A DNA stretch of 64,000 bases, taken from Gelatoporia subvermispora B (taxonomy: Eukaryota; Basidiomycota; Agaricomycetes; Polyporales; Gelatoporiaceae). Both the position numbers and the translations under genes were made by a program. Below the pieces are notes generated by a model. It did no database searches. It was not told the origin of the DNA and saw only the letters and a list, made by a program, of their open reading frames with translations. The stretch is from assembly GCA_000320605.2 (NCBI GenBank), contig KB445804.1, positions 62,001 through 126,000 of the forward strand, given 5' to 3'. This document shows, piece by piece, positions 35,779 to 45,365 of the stretch. Every line of letters begins with the position of its first letter. The first letter of the stretch is position 1.

Positions 35779-36575
35779 CTTGGAATGCGAAGAATATCGA
35801 TCAGGATCCAAGCTCGAAGCGAAACCATGAAGGCACAGACTAAGCCGATACTGTCGCTACTTATGTTGACTTGCAGCCTGCGTGCACGTTGACCTCCGCA
35901 TCAGTAAGTCCCTTTGAACTAGGCGCGGGACTGTGCGACTCAAGATGTGCCGTTATGCACAGCGGCAAGCGTGACCTGCGCATGTTTCGGGGCTTGCACA
36001 GATGCTGTTTGGGTCTACTTGTCACCGTTCATTTGGGGTGAACAAACTCTGCTCTAGACGGGGCTGTCACAGAAACTACTTTCCATCATGAATGCAGAAG
36101 TTTGAAAGTTGTTCGGCACGAACTTGGTGCGATTGCTCTCAAGTCGCGCTGTGCCCGCATTTTTTCATGTTTTGACAACCTGTTACTCCTCCCAGATTCG
36201 CACAAATCAGCATTTACTGGAGTAACGGGACACAAATGTTTGAATGTGTTGTAAGGGGCCACGAAACCCGACACCAAAAGTTGATATATGCCTTGTCGAT
36301 GCATGGCCGGTACTGCGACATTCTCGCATGCTCGAGGACCTTTCGGAAGATCATACGTCAGCCATCTATGCAGATAGGTCAGATGCTCTGCTTAGTATCA
36401 AGTTTGAGAATGCTGGTAACTTGATGGTCCGCATGCTGTCTAAATTGTGCTGAGTTTTGCAGCCCTTCCGGGCTTCTCCTAGCATTTAAGGCACTGTACT
36501 TATCCTAATGTATCTGCATTTACTCGATGTCGACAAGAGACTACATAGACCGCGAGAGAATTGACAAACAAGGAC
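35779..36575. other. Intergenic between GTPase copies E and F
   Basis: Contains the conserved box at 35852-35873 that mirrors the one upstream of copy B. No gene was recognised in the remainder. Confidence 0.5.
35852..35873 (-). promoter_or_regulatory. Conserved promoter box upstream of GTPase copy E
   Basis: On the minus strand this reads GTCAACATAAGTAGCGACA, preceded by CAA. It differs at one position from the box upstream of copy B and sits at nearly the same distance from the start codon. Confidence 0.5.
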
Positions 36576-37838
36576 CTAGAAACCGAAAATGTGATCTATG
36601 AGACCTCCGACCGCACCAAATAGACCACCGCGCCCCCGGCGCGGAGCGCTCTGCAGACGAGAGATCTCGTTCTGCATCCTCGCCCGCTCAGCCGCCGATT
36701 CGTTGGCGCTATCTCTCAATCTGGCTTCCATACGTGCGATCTGCGCCTGTCCCTCGACCCTAGCCGCTTCCTCCGCCTGAATCTTGTCTGTCAAGTTCCT
36801 CATCATCTCGTCAGCGCGCGCCTTCTCCTGGGCATATTCGGATGAGAGCCGTTCGCGGTCGTTCTCGATCTTCTTCACACTGCCCTCCAGCTCTCCGCGC
36901 ACCTTGTCAAGTTCCTCGCGCGTCTCCATGTCCTTGGCCAGGAGTGCCTCGCGCATTTCTTGCTTCACTTGCGCCAACTCCTCTCTGTGCTTTGCGGCAA
37001 GCGCAGCAAGCTCGCGCTCCAGCTCGACTCCAGCCGCAGTCTGAGATATGTCTTTATGCTCCTCAACGAGCTCCTTCTGGATACGCAACACGCGAGGCTT
37101 CTTGTTAACGAGGAGGTTGAGGATCGCCTGTGCGGACTCGCACGTGTTGTCGTGGCGAACCATACGAGCACCCTTGTCAAGAACCGGCTTGAACAGGATG
37201 TCGTCAGAGGCAAGCTCCTTCTCTCTGGCCGCGCCTCGTTCTGTGGTAACTTCGCCCCACATATTAGTCACGATAACCACGTTTCGAAGGGCCTCATCTC
37301 CGCAAAGCTTCCTGAACATGGAGAAGTTGCGTCGAGAAACACCGGTCATCCTGAAGTCGGAGATCCGATGCATGTAGATGATGCCGCTGAGCTTGTATCC
37401 ACTTTCGTACCTGTCGGATCTCCGCAGTGAGCACCTGCCGTGTCCAGATCATCCCTAGCTTACGTTGTCGAGAGATAGAGAGCGATCATCTTCAGGATGT
37501 CCGTATCGGACTTCGTTGTATCATCGAAGCCAGGCGTATCGATCAAGGTCACGTTGCGACCGAAGAGTTGAAAGGTTCGCGAATGTTCGATTGAGCTCGT
37601 GCAAGACTTCAACCCACTGCCAACCTGGAGGTTGGACCCGCTGACGGTGTTGATGAACTAATAAAAATGGGAGATTGAACACTTGAAGATAGTGAACGGT
37701 ATCGAGCTTACTGTAGACTTCCCCGACCCCGTTGCTCCCATGACCCTAGAGTTTAGAAAGGACCTCAGTAGGCACCATGTAGTCGCGCTACAAAGCGTAC
37801 GCAATGCCTATAGGCTCTTCGTCGTCAAATTGGTACAT
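36576..37838 (-). CDS. P-loop GTPase family copy F (class III, long coiled coil)
   Basis: Exons 37801-37838, 37712-37745 (34 nt), 37464-37657 (194 nt) and 36576-37410 give 366 residues with no frame break. G1 is GATGSGKST, G3 is DTPGFDD, followed by KSDTDILKMIALYL and IIYMHRISDFRMTGVSRRNF. VTNMWGEV sits at the G4 position and FKPVLDKGARMVRHDNT follows. From about residue 185 the chain is a coiled coil (REELAQVKQEMREALLAKD, KKIENDRERLSSEYAQEKAR). It ends with a basic and glycine-rich hydrophobic tail, RRGRGGLFGAVGGLIDHIF, nearly the same as the tail of copy E. Role unknown. A membrane-contacting tail is a reasonable inference. Confidence 0.9.
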
Positions 37839-39231
37839 CGTAGCAGCAGAGTTGTTCGGCTGTATCTTGTTCGATAAGACTGCAGTTCAACGGGTCTGAA
37901 GGTTTCGAACACCCCAGTAGCTTATATAGATTGACGGCCGTGAATCTCCACAGCATCAGATCTGTGGTGATACTGTGTACCCACATGCAAGATATACTAC
38001 GCAGCACGCACGTTTCGATGGAATTGGTGCCATGTAACTATTCCTGAAACGGGGCTTGCCAAGAATATCGATCGCCGCAGATGCATCGGGGAGATGTCAT
38101 GCAATGTATAGCGATAAGTAGAGAAGGTGCCGTTCCAGAATCGATACACGTGTTACGTTGAGGGTTGTGTAGGACTGCTTCTTTGAACGTGACTCATTAC
38201 GAAGAAATGAGTATCCGCACGAGGCTCAGGCGAGGTGGTGTCAAAGTCTCTCCTTCTCTCAAGAAGCATGCATGTATGAAACTCGTGTTCACTGCCTCAA
38301 TGGAATCGTATTCCCGCTGCTAGTACACTGCAGGATACACGTCTAGACGGACTAGTGAGCACGTGTATGGCTTCTGGGGCAGACAAGGGAAAGAGACCTG
38401 AGTAATCGTCAAGAACGTGAAGTCGAAGATGATCCGCGTAAAGATATTTCAGCTCCTGAACTAGAGAACACGAATGACTTGAGTGTACTGGTGAAGACAA
38501 TTGCGCACCTTGAGGCTCGAGAAGTGTAGTAGTTCGTCCGTGGACGCCCTTGTTCCGTCCGGCACTTGGACGCGTGTAGATGTCGATGAATGTCTAGGCA
38601 AAGAGGTAGTACACCGTATCAGGCGATACTCTCATGCCCTCATGCTCGTACGGTAGGGTAGCTGGAGCACTTGGTTCACCACTACTCGATCCGATGGCAT
38701 ATTCCTGATGGCGATTTTATGCGTCGGGGCCCATGGAGAGGCTGCATATTTACAGACATGCATATGCAAAATTCTCAGTATATTGCCGGCCTAAACCTGC
38801 TGCCAAACGGTTGCTGCGTTCAACGTCAACAGCTGCGGGAGCCCGCGCCTTCTTCGGCAGGGCCGGGCAAGCAAAGACCCCGGCCCGAACACCAGCCAGC
38901 ACTGGCAGTCTGGCACGTGCTCGAGAGCTCGACAATTGGCGACGATGTGAACCTGCGTCACCAGAACAATGCAGTATTGTTTTTCGTTGGGTTCCTTCTG
39001 TATGCGACTCAAGACAAATATTGTGCTTATATTATTTCTCAGTTGCTATGGTGTGCTACTTGCCACAATACCTGTTGAGTTGCACGGCTCTAGCAAGTAC
39101 CTGGAATGCTTTCGACCGCGGGGCCATGCAAGACCTCTACTCAGCTATAAAGCATCGAATATCGGTACGGTGTGCCCATATCAATCCCTCTATCTCTATC
39201 ATTGTCCCACCACACTCGGCAACAGGTTCCG
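37839..39231. other. Intergenic between GTPase copy F and the second F-box gene
   Basis: About 1.4 kb. It holds the TATA element for copy F and otherwise only short open frames without recognisable content. Confidence 0.45.
37921..37928 (-). promoter_or_regulatory. TATA box of GTPase copy F
   Basis: TATATAAG on the minus strand, about 85 nt upstream of the start codon at 37838. Confidence 0.5.
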
Positions 39232-40778
39232 ATGGCGCTCAACTTCGATTGTCTGCTGCAGGTCATGCATCACCTGCCGTCCAAGAAAGACGTTCTTTCA
39301 CTGCTGCTTACTTGCCACACTCTCTATACACACGGGAGAGATTTCTACACCTACATGAACGTTCACATCGACGACTCGAACATTCACAACCAGCGCCCCG
39401 AGCTGATGGTCAATTACCCATCACGACTGGCTTGGATACGACACTTAGAACTTAGCATCCGTGATGACCCAGCAGAGACCACGGCCCTCGCTCGAGAGGT
39501 TCTCAAGCATGCCGCCAGAGAATGCAATCTTCACACCATCGAATTACCTTCGTTCGAGGCATTTGGCTCCAAGGGCGTTCTCGCCGAGGACTGTGCCCAG
39601 CTCTCTTCGCTCCGTTATCTGACGCTATCGAAAGCCACACCATGGGACATCGACGCCCTTCACAAGCTTCGATCTCCAATGTTTCACCTCTCTTTGCAGC
39701 CGATACGCGCGGATAAGGCTGTTGTCTGTGGCGAGCGACCACCATATGCAGCAAAGACGATTGCAGTCGACTTAGATCTCACGTGGTGCTCCTCCACTTT
39801 GGAACGACTCTTTCTGCAGGAGGGCTTTGTAACCCTAGTCGACTTCGACTTCCCTGCCATGCCTCTTCCTGCATTACGCGTATTTTCTATCATAAACACT
39901 ACCCGCCTCTTTTTTGCCTCCTACTTCCGCCACATTCCAGCGATAGAAATCGTGCGTTACATCATACACCCGCAACTGCGGCCTCAAGAAGGATGCGACA
40001 AAGCCTCCCTGATGGAGATCAGTGATGAGGCTGTTGCCATGCATACCGAAGACGACTGCTGCAAGGCTTTGAAAAGCGTTGTAACCAACAGATACAGCCT
40101 CCCGTTTATCGGATTGAAGCACAAGCCAAAGTATCTCTCCGTCGATCTCTCCGAGAAATCGGATACAGAAAAGGACTACATGGAATGGTTTCTGCACTTT
40201 CTCACACCTGTCTGTCCGGACTACCTCTGTTTGGAGCTACAATTCAAGACGGAGACGTCGGTCATTGACTGGATACAGCAAGTACGTGAGGTCACGGAAC
40301 GCTGCGCTCCCTTAGAATACCTGTTTTTGGAGGTGTTCCTTTCGAAAATAACAGGTACCCAGGAACATTCGATTGTAAGTCGAGTCTTGCACGTATCATA
40401 TATTTCTAAACCTGTCGCTCTATGGCATAGGATATCATCTGCGCCTTGGCGTCACTTTTCCCAGAAATCAAGGGCATTTCAATACAGGTATATTGGGTGG
40501 GTACACCACTGCTTGACGTCGGCACGACAAGTACACCGGAAGCCTCTCCCGTCCCTGGTCCACTGGCCGAGCAATGGGCAGAGGAATCGGGTAGAGAGCA
40601 ATTTGCGAACCTGCTCCATGAACATGTGCCCGCGCTTCTGGAAGTCAACTTCAAGATGGCTGGGCGAGAGCTAGGATATGTTGGATTCGGGACCGACGAG
40701 GACGACGATGACTGCAGGGATGAAAAGTGTACTCCGAAGGGAGAAGAAGCCTTACTGAGAGCTTCCTCAATCTGTTGA
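39232..40778 (+). CDS. F-box and leucine-rich-repeat-like protein
   Basis: Two exons (39232-40374 and 40431-40778) give 496 residues. The chosen ATG begins MALNFDCLLQVMHHL, followed by VLSLLLTCHTLYTHGRDFY, an F-box-like signature. Leucine-rich segments follow (LAWIRHLELSIRDD, LSSLRYLTLSKATPWDIDAL, TLVDFDFPAMPLPALRVFSI, PDYLCLELQFKTE). The second exon starts DIICALASLFPEIKGISIQV, parallel to the second exon of the F-box gene at 16880-18420. The C-terminus has an acidic patch (GTDEDDDDCRDE). It is probably a substrate receptor of an SCF ubiquitin ligase with unknown target. An upstream in-frame region to 39172 lacks F-box character and was left out. Confidence 0.82.
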
Positions 40779-40948
40779 TCTCCTCTACAGCGCAATTTTG
40801 TTCGGCGCAGCATTCAGATCCTACACAAGTATTGTACTATATAACTATCTACTTTGGAGGCGACACGGCACCAATTTCGCGCTCGCCGCTACCGATAAGC
40901 CTGGCGTTTTCATAACATTTCACGAGACATCAGTTATCCAAGACGGGA

Positions 40949-41684
40949 CTAAGCCTGAACTGCTGCCATTCTATCTCCCCTCATCATATGCGCAGACCAT
41001 TCTACCCTCGTTGTAATTATCGTGGATGACGTTTGATAGCCCGCACGAGCTGCCGTACGTATCTGGATCATGCTTTGTTGTCTCTTATTGAGAGTTTTAT
41101 TTGATGGTTTTCGCGAGGGGAGCGTAGGAGAATACCTTTGCCCTACGCTGGAGACTGCAAGAAAAGAGTTGAAAGACATCCGAAAGAGCGGTGAGAGTGC
41201 GCTAACACTGCCGTGACGACCTTCCGACTCCGGGATGTTTGCTGCATCAGAAAGGACGGCCCGCTGGGCAATCGGTATAGGGATCACATTACAATTGATT
41301 AGTGCCATCACAACCGGTGTAGCTGCGGCAACCACTGGACGAGGGATGACTAATTCTCTGTCCCTTGCAGTACTCAGATAACCTACGTGGCCAATCCTCG
41401 GCTATCACAGCAGTCCTTAGTGGGCTGTCCACGCTGACTGCGTCCTCGCGCATGTGAGGGGCGCCGAACAGTCCCAGGCCGCAGCCCTGCGCGTGCTCAT
41501 CCTCGAGAACTTTATCCGGGAGCTGGAGGCATATATCCTCGACAACGGCTTTTGCGTTGGCGACGAGTATGCGTCGACCGTGCAGCGCTACCGTAGGCGA
41601 TTGGAGCTCAATCTGGGAAATGCGTTGGCAGGGGTCGGCGATATTGGGCAGTTTGCGTAATCGTGTTTGGGCATCCTGGGGCAT
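40949..41684 (-). CDS. Hypothetical protein, gene model uncertain
   Basis: A minus-strand frame from the ATG at 41684 reads MPQDAQTRLRKLPNIADP, then ALHGRRILVANAKAVVEDIC and GCGLGLFGAPHMREDAV, which look protein-like. A second frame at 40949-41360 contains VIPRPVVAAATPVVMALINC. I could not join the two with a convincing intron. No family is recognised. The gene would be convergent with the F-box gene. Confidence 0.35.
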
Positions 41685-41937
41685 GGTACGCACCTGTTCC
41701 GACGCACCAACATTTGATTTGATTATAATCCAGCGCGGTTGGATCCAGGAGACACAGTGTGTTTGCGTTGCGGAAAATAAGTTATATTCTACATGCACTT
41801 GTAACGGGACGTGCGATGGGTGTCGGATGGTCGGGAAGATGAGTCTAGGACTCTAGTGGAGACGTGGTATCAGATTCTTTGGTCTATATCAATAGCATGA
41901 CAAGCAGCCGATATTGCGAAGACAGAGTTCATGAGTG

Positions 41938-42753
41938 TCATTCCGGGACGAGGAAGCCAATAAGACAGGCATCGAGCATGTAATCGAGATTCACCCACGC
42001 GTGAGTCGACGCTACAGACGAAGCATAAGAATGACCCGCCTATCCACAAAACTACGATCCACTCACCAAACAACTTGCTCCCATCACGCCCTGCGACGCG
42101 CATGAGCTCCTTCTCACCACCGGGATGATATGGTAGGTACGGTGTAATATTGTACACTTTTCCACTGAACGCAGACCAGGCATCATCACGCGTGCGATGC
42201 TCCTTAAGCATCGAAGGTGTCACCCGCAGCAGCGTATCGACGCCCTGCGTCCAGATCCGGCTACGCATCAGCGCACACACCTTCGCGCAGCGAAGTGACT
42301 CACCCTCAGGTCCTGTCCCGATCGCTTAAGATTTGCCCAGTCCAGTGGACCATGCCCCGGCGCAAGTGCAACCTTGAGACGCTTCGCACTAGCGGGAGGC
42401 TTGTTCGTACTTGGTGGCACTGCAAGCGATCCCCCGCTTGCAGCACTTGGCGTAGGCACACCGAGGGTACGACCAGAGCGCGATGGTACAGGCGGTGGGG
42501 GCATCAGTTGAGCATCTGTTAGTACGCGTGGAAGGTCGGACGAGGGGTTGCTGGAGCCGGCACGTTGTGCACTGATCAGGCTAGGGAAAGCGGGCGGGGA
42601 ATCGTCAGATGGCCCGTCATAGCCGCCATGCACAGTGTCGGCGTCGTCGTCAGCATCTTCGGTGTTAATAACAGGAGCGTCCTCAGCAGGATTTGATACA
42701 GGAGACGAGGGTTGAGTCTGGGATGAGAGCCAGCTACGCAGATACGAAGCCAT
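41938..42753 (-). CDS. Cytochrome b5-fold heme-binding domain protein
   Basis: Three exons (42304-42753, 42067-42244, 41938-42011) give 233 residues. The N-terminal 120 residues are disordered and rich in serine, proline and acidic residues. The domain begins at about residue 150 with VTPSMLKEHRTRDDAW and SAFSGKVYNITPYLPYHPGG, containing the HPGG heme-ligand motif. It continues with EKELMRVAGRDGSKLFASTH, in which the second axial histidine falls at THAWVNLDYML. It ends CLIGFLVPE. The domain order matches soluble cytochrome b5-like reductase-partner proteins. It lacks a membrane anchor, so it is probably cytosolic or nuclear. A tRNA-Val gene lies 136 bp upstream on the other strand. Confidence 0.9.
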
Positions 42754-42888
42754 GGCGAGCCTCGGACGGTGTGTGGCGGAAGAAACGAGGACTGGTAGTA
42801 CTGTAATGCAACGACTCCGGTTCGATCTAGCGGTCTTGCCTTGAAATACATAACTGATATATATGACCATTACGTCGTTACTTTGAGT

Positions 42889-42961
42889 GGTTCCGTGGTC
42901 TAATGGTTATGACGTCTGCTTCACACGCTGAAGGTTCCCGGTTCGATCCCGGGCGGAGCCA
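42889..42961 (+). tRNA. tRNA-Val (anticodon CAC)
   Basis: A 73-nt cloverleaf without an intron. The acceptor stem GGTTCCG pairs with CGGAGCC (one G-U), and the discriminator base is A. The A box (TGGTCTAATGG) and B box (GGTTCGATCCC) are present. The anticodon loop is TTCACAC, giving CAC for valine GTG codons. The anticodon stem TCTGC/GCTGA has a T-T mismatch at pair 29:41, where tRNA-Val normally pairs. The T stem CCCGG/CCGGG is intact. Confidence 0.88.
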
Positions 42962-43194
42962 GTCACGCAGACTGTCGTCGTCCTTTTTCCTTCTCTGATC
43001 TAGCAGCCGTCGAGATACTTACTTTCCCTCTCTCTGGGGACAAAGCCTTTCACCACATCGTTCCGGCACGAGGACCATATAGCTGGGTGCATCAGCTGAC
43101 CGCCTTTCTCCCATACATGTACAAGGACAGAAAACACGATTGCTACAATGACAAGAAACACTACCGAGTCCAAACTTGCGAACCGAGGAAGATA

Positions 43195-44667
43195 CTAAAA
43201 CGAAGCTTCTTTGAGGCCAGCGGCGAATGCCTTGCTAACTCCAGAGAGGATGGGCAGTGTGCCGTTGGAAGGCACGCCAGTGAATCCAGATGACGAGACC
43301 GGATTCGTCGCCTTCGAGGCTGCGGATATCAGCGACGAGATTGACTCGTGGCCTCCCATTGCCATCGAGTACCGGCAGAGCGTCGTCAGGTTTGCCAGGG
43401 TCTCAAGCGCAAGGAGGAATGGGCTCGGCTGCTTGGGCAGGCTCTGCGTGCAGAGCTCAACATACTTCTTCGCCTTCTCTCGCTCTGCGTTGGCTTCCTT
43501 CGCCGCCTCGTCCAAGCGGGCCTCCAGACGGGTGACCTGCGCCTCCCTTTCGTCCCGTGCAGCGTGCTGGGCCTCGATTAATTCCTTCATCTTTGCCATC
43601 TCTTCGTCTGTTCTCTGCTTGTCACGTGCATACCGCTCCCTCAGCTCCGCAGTCTCCTTCATCGACCGCCTCACTGTGTCCACAAGCTCCGCACGTACTT
43701 GCGCTAGCTCTGCCTCCGTCTCTCGATCCCGCGTAACTCGCGCAGCCTCCATTTCCTCTCGGAGCGCTGCGATTTCCACGCGAAGCCGCGCATTCTGCTC
43801 CGCGAGCTCCTTCCCGAGTGATGCAGCTGCAGCCGTCTCATCTAGACTTTTCTGCTCATCAACCAGCTCTTTCTGGATTTTCAGCGGCTGCGGGCGCGCG
43901 TTGAGCAGAAGGTCGAGCACGGCATGCGCCGACGCACGTGTGCCTTCGTAGCGCACCATACGCGCACCTTTGTCGAGTGCGGGCTTGAAAAACTGGTCGC
44001 CCGTCGCCAACTCGCGCTCTCGCCGCTCTCCTTCCTCCGGCGTGACTACGTCCCACCTAGTTGTCACGATAACGACGTTCACGAGCGCCGTCTCGCCGCA
44101 GAGGTCGCGGAACAACTTGAAGTTGCGCCTCGTGACACCGTTAACGCGCACATCCATGATGCGATGCATGTAGATGACACCGCTGAGCTTCAGGCCAGCC
44201 TCGTACCTAGGAGATCTTCGATGAGTTCCCTTGACACCACCTTGCCTAGCTACACAGATAGCCAACGTGACTTACGTCGTAGCCAGCCAGAGTGCGATGT
44301 TCCTCAGAATATCGGTATCCGATTTATTCGTGTCGTCGAAACCTGGTGTGTCAACCAGCGTAACCTTTCGCCCTTTGAAGGTGATGACTTGCGACATCTG
44401 CACGTATTCCGTGCAAGATGTAAGGTTGTGTCCGATCTCCAGCTCCGACTCGCTGGCTGTATTGACGAACTAAACGCGTAAATCAACTCATGCCATACGA
44501 GATCAAGTGTTGGTGGAGCCTACTGTCGTTTTCCCCGAGCCCGTCGGCCCCATGATCCTAGTCGCAAATGTATCAGATCATGCAATCATGGATATATCTT
44601 TCAGTTTGCGAACTCACGCAATAACGATGGGCTGTTCGTTCCCTGATTGAGCGAGGTCGGTCGACAT
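43195..44667 (-). CDS. P-loop GTPase family copy G (class III, longest)
   Basis: Exons 44618-44667, 44524-44557 (34 nt), 44276-44469 (194 nt) and 43195-44206 give 429 residues with an open frame. G1 is GPTGSGKTT and G3 is DTPGFDD. VIYMHRIMDVRVNGVTRRNF is followed by VTTRWDVV at the G4 position and FFKPALDKGARMVRYEGT. A long coiled coil (EQNARLRVEIAALREEMEAA, RSMKETAELRERYARDK) spans about residues 210-325. The last 100 residues differ from the other copies: FLLALETLANLTTLCRYS is followed by a serine- and glycine-rich segment ending AFAAGLKEASF. The divergent G4 position and unique tail mark this as the most diverged intact member of class III. Confidence 0.9.
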
Positions 44668-45365
44668 GATAGGAGGTATTGACGGGTCTCGAGCGACGAA
44701 AAGCATACTGCCTGCCACTTCCCCATATATAGCTATCCGATTGAGCTAGACTATGCCGCGAGGTGTGCAGACCGCGTTGTATTCTCTTGATTCCGCGCAG
44801 CCACTGTGCTTTAGCACTCGCATCCGCCGCGGAGCGCTGTCTTCAGGTATTCGCGCAGAGTCGTGCCGGTTGGCTGTGTGGTGATGAACTCAGTCCTGTG
44901 GTATTGACACCTTCGATTCCATCAACACTACATATCCTCATGCGGTTACTCCAACGGAGTCTGTGTGCAACTGTCAGAAATACGTATTTGGCTGAATTTC
45001 GAAATGGTGTCGAAGCTCGGTGTAACGGGCAGTGGAAGTTCGAGAGAAGCATCCTAACTGCGGGATACTAATGCAGCGTGATTTCCGTGCGCCGGAAACC
45101 CTGACAACGTGCATACCGCACTTAACATGTTCCGCGCAATGGCAGAAGACGCCGGCACATGAGTGGTCGAAATCATACTGTTCATATTTCGGGGACATAA
45201 TCTATCTGTAATTTTCATCATCTATATGTATGCGTCTGCAGTATATCGGTATGAGAGAGATAACATGCGTATAGGAACACTCGATAGCTCGTTAGAACAA
45301 CAGTAGGAAAGATCGAGAAAGCATAGACGAAAGCGAGCTGCGACAGAGTGCAATGTTACACGACA
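44668..45365. other. Intergenic between GTPase copy G and the large disordered protein
   Basis: Apart from the TATA element of copy G I see no gene. Confidence 0.45.
44725..44732 (-). promoter_or_regulatory. TATA-like element of GTPase copy G
   Basis: CTATATAT on the minus strand, about 60 nt upstream of the start codon at 44667. Confidence 0.45.

Noticed and set aside
36598..37430. Serine-rich plus-strand open frames opposite GTPase copy F (and similar ones opposite G and E)
   Set aside because: They are antisense shadows of the coiled-coil coding frame, whose Glu/Lys codons read as Ser/Leu on the other strand.
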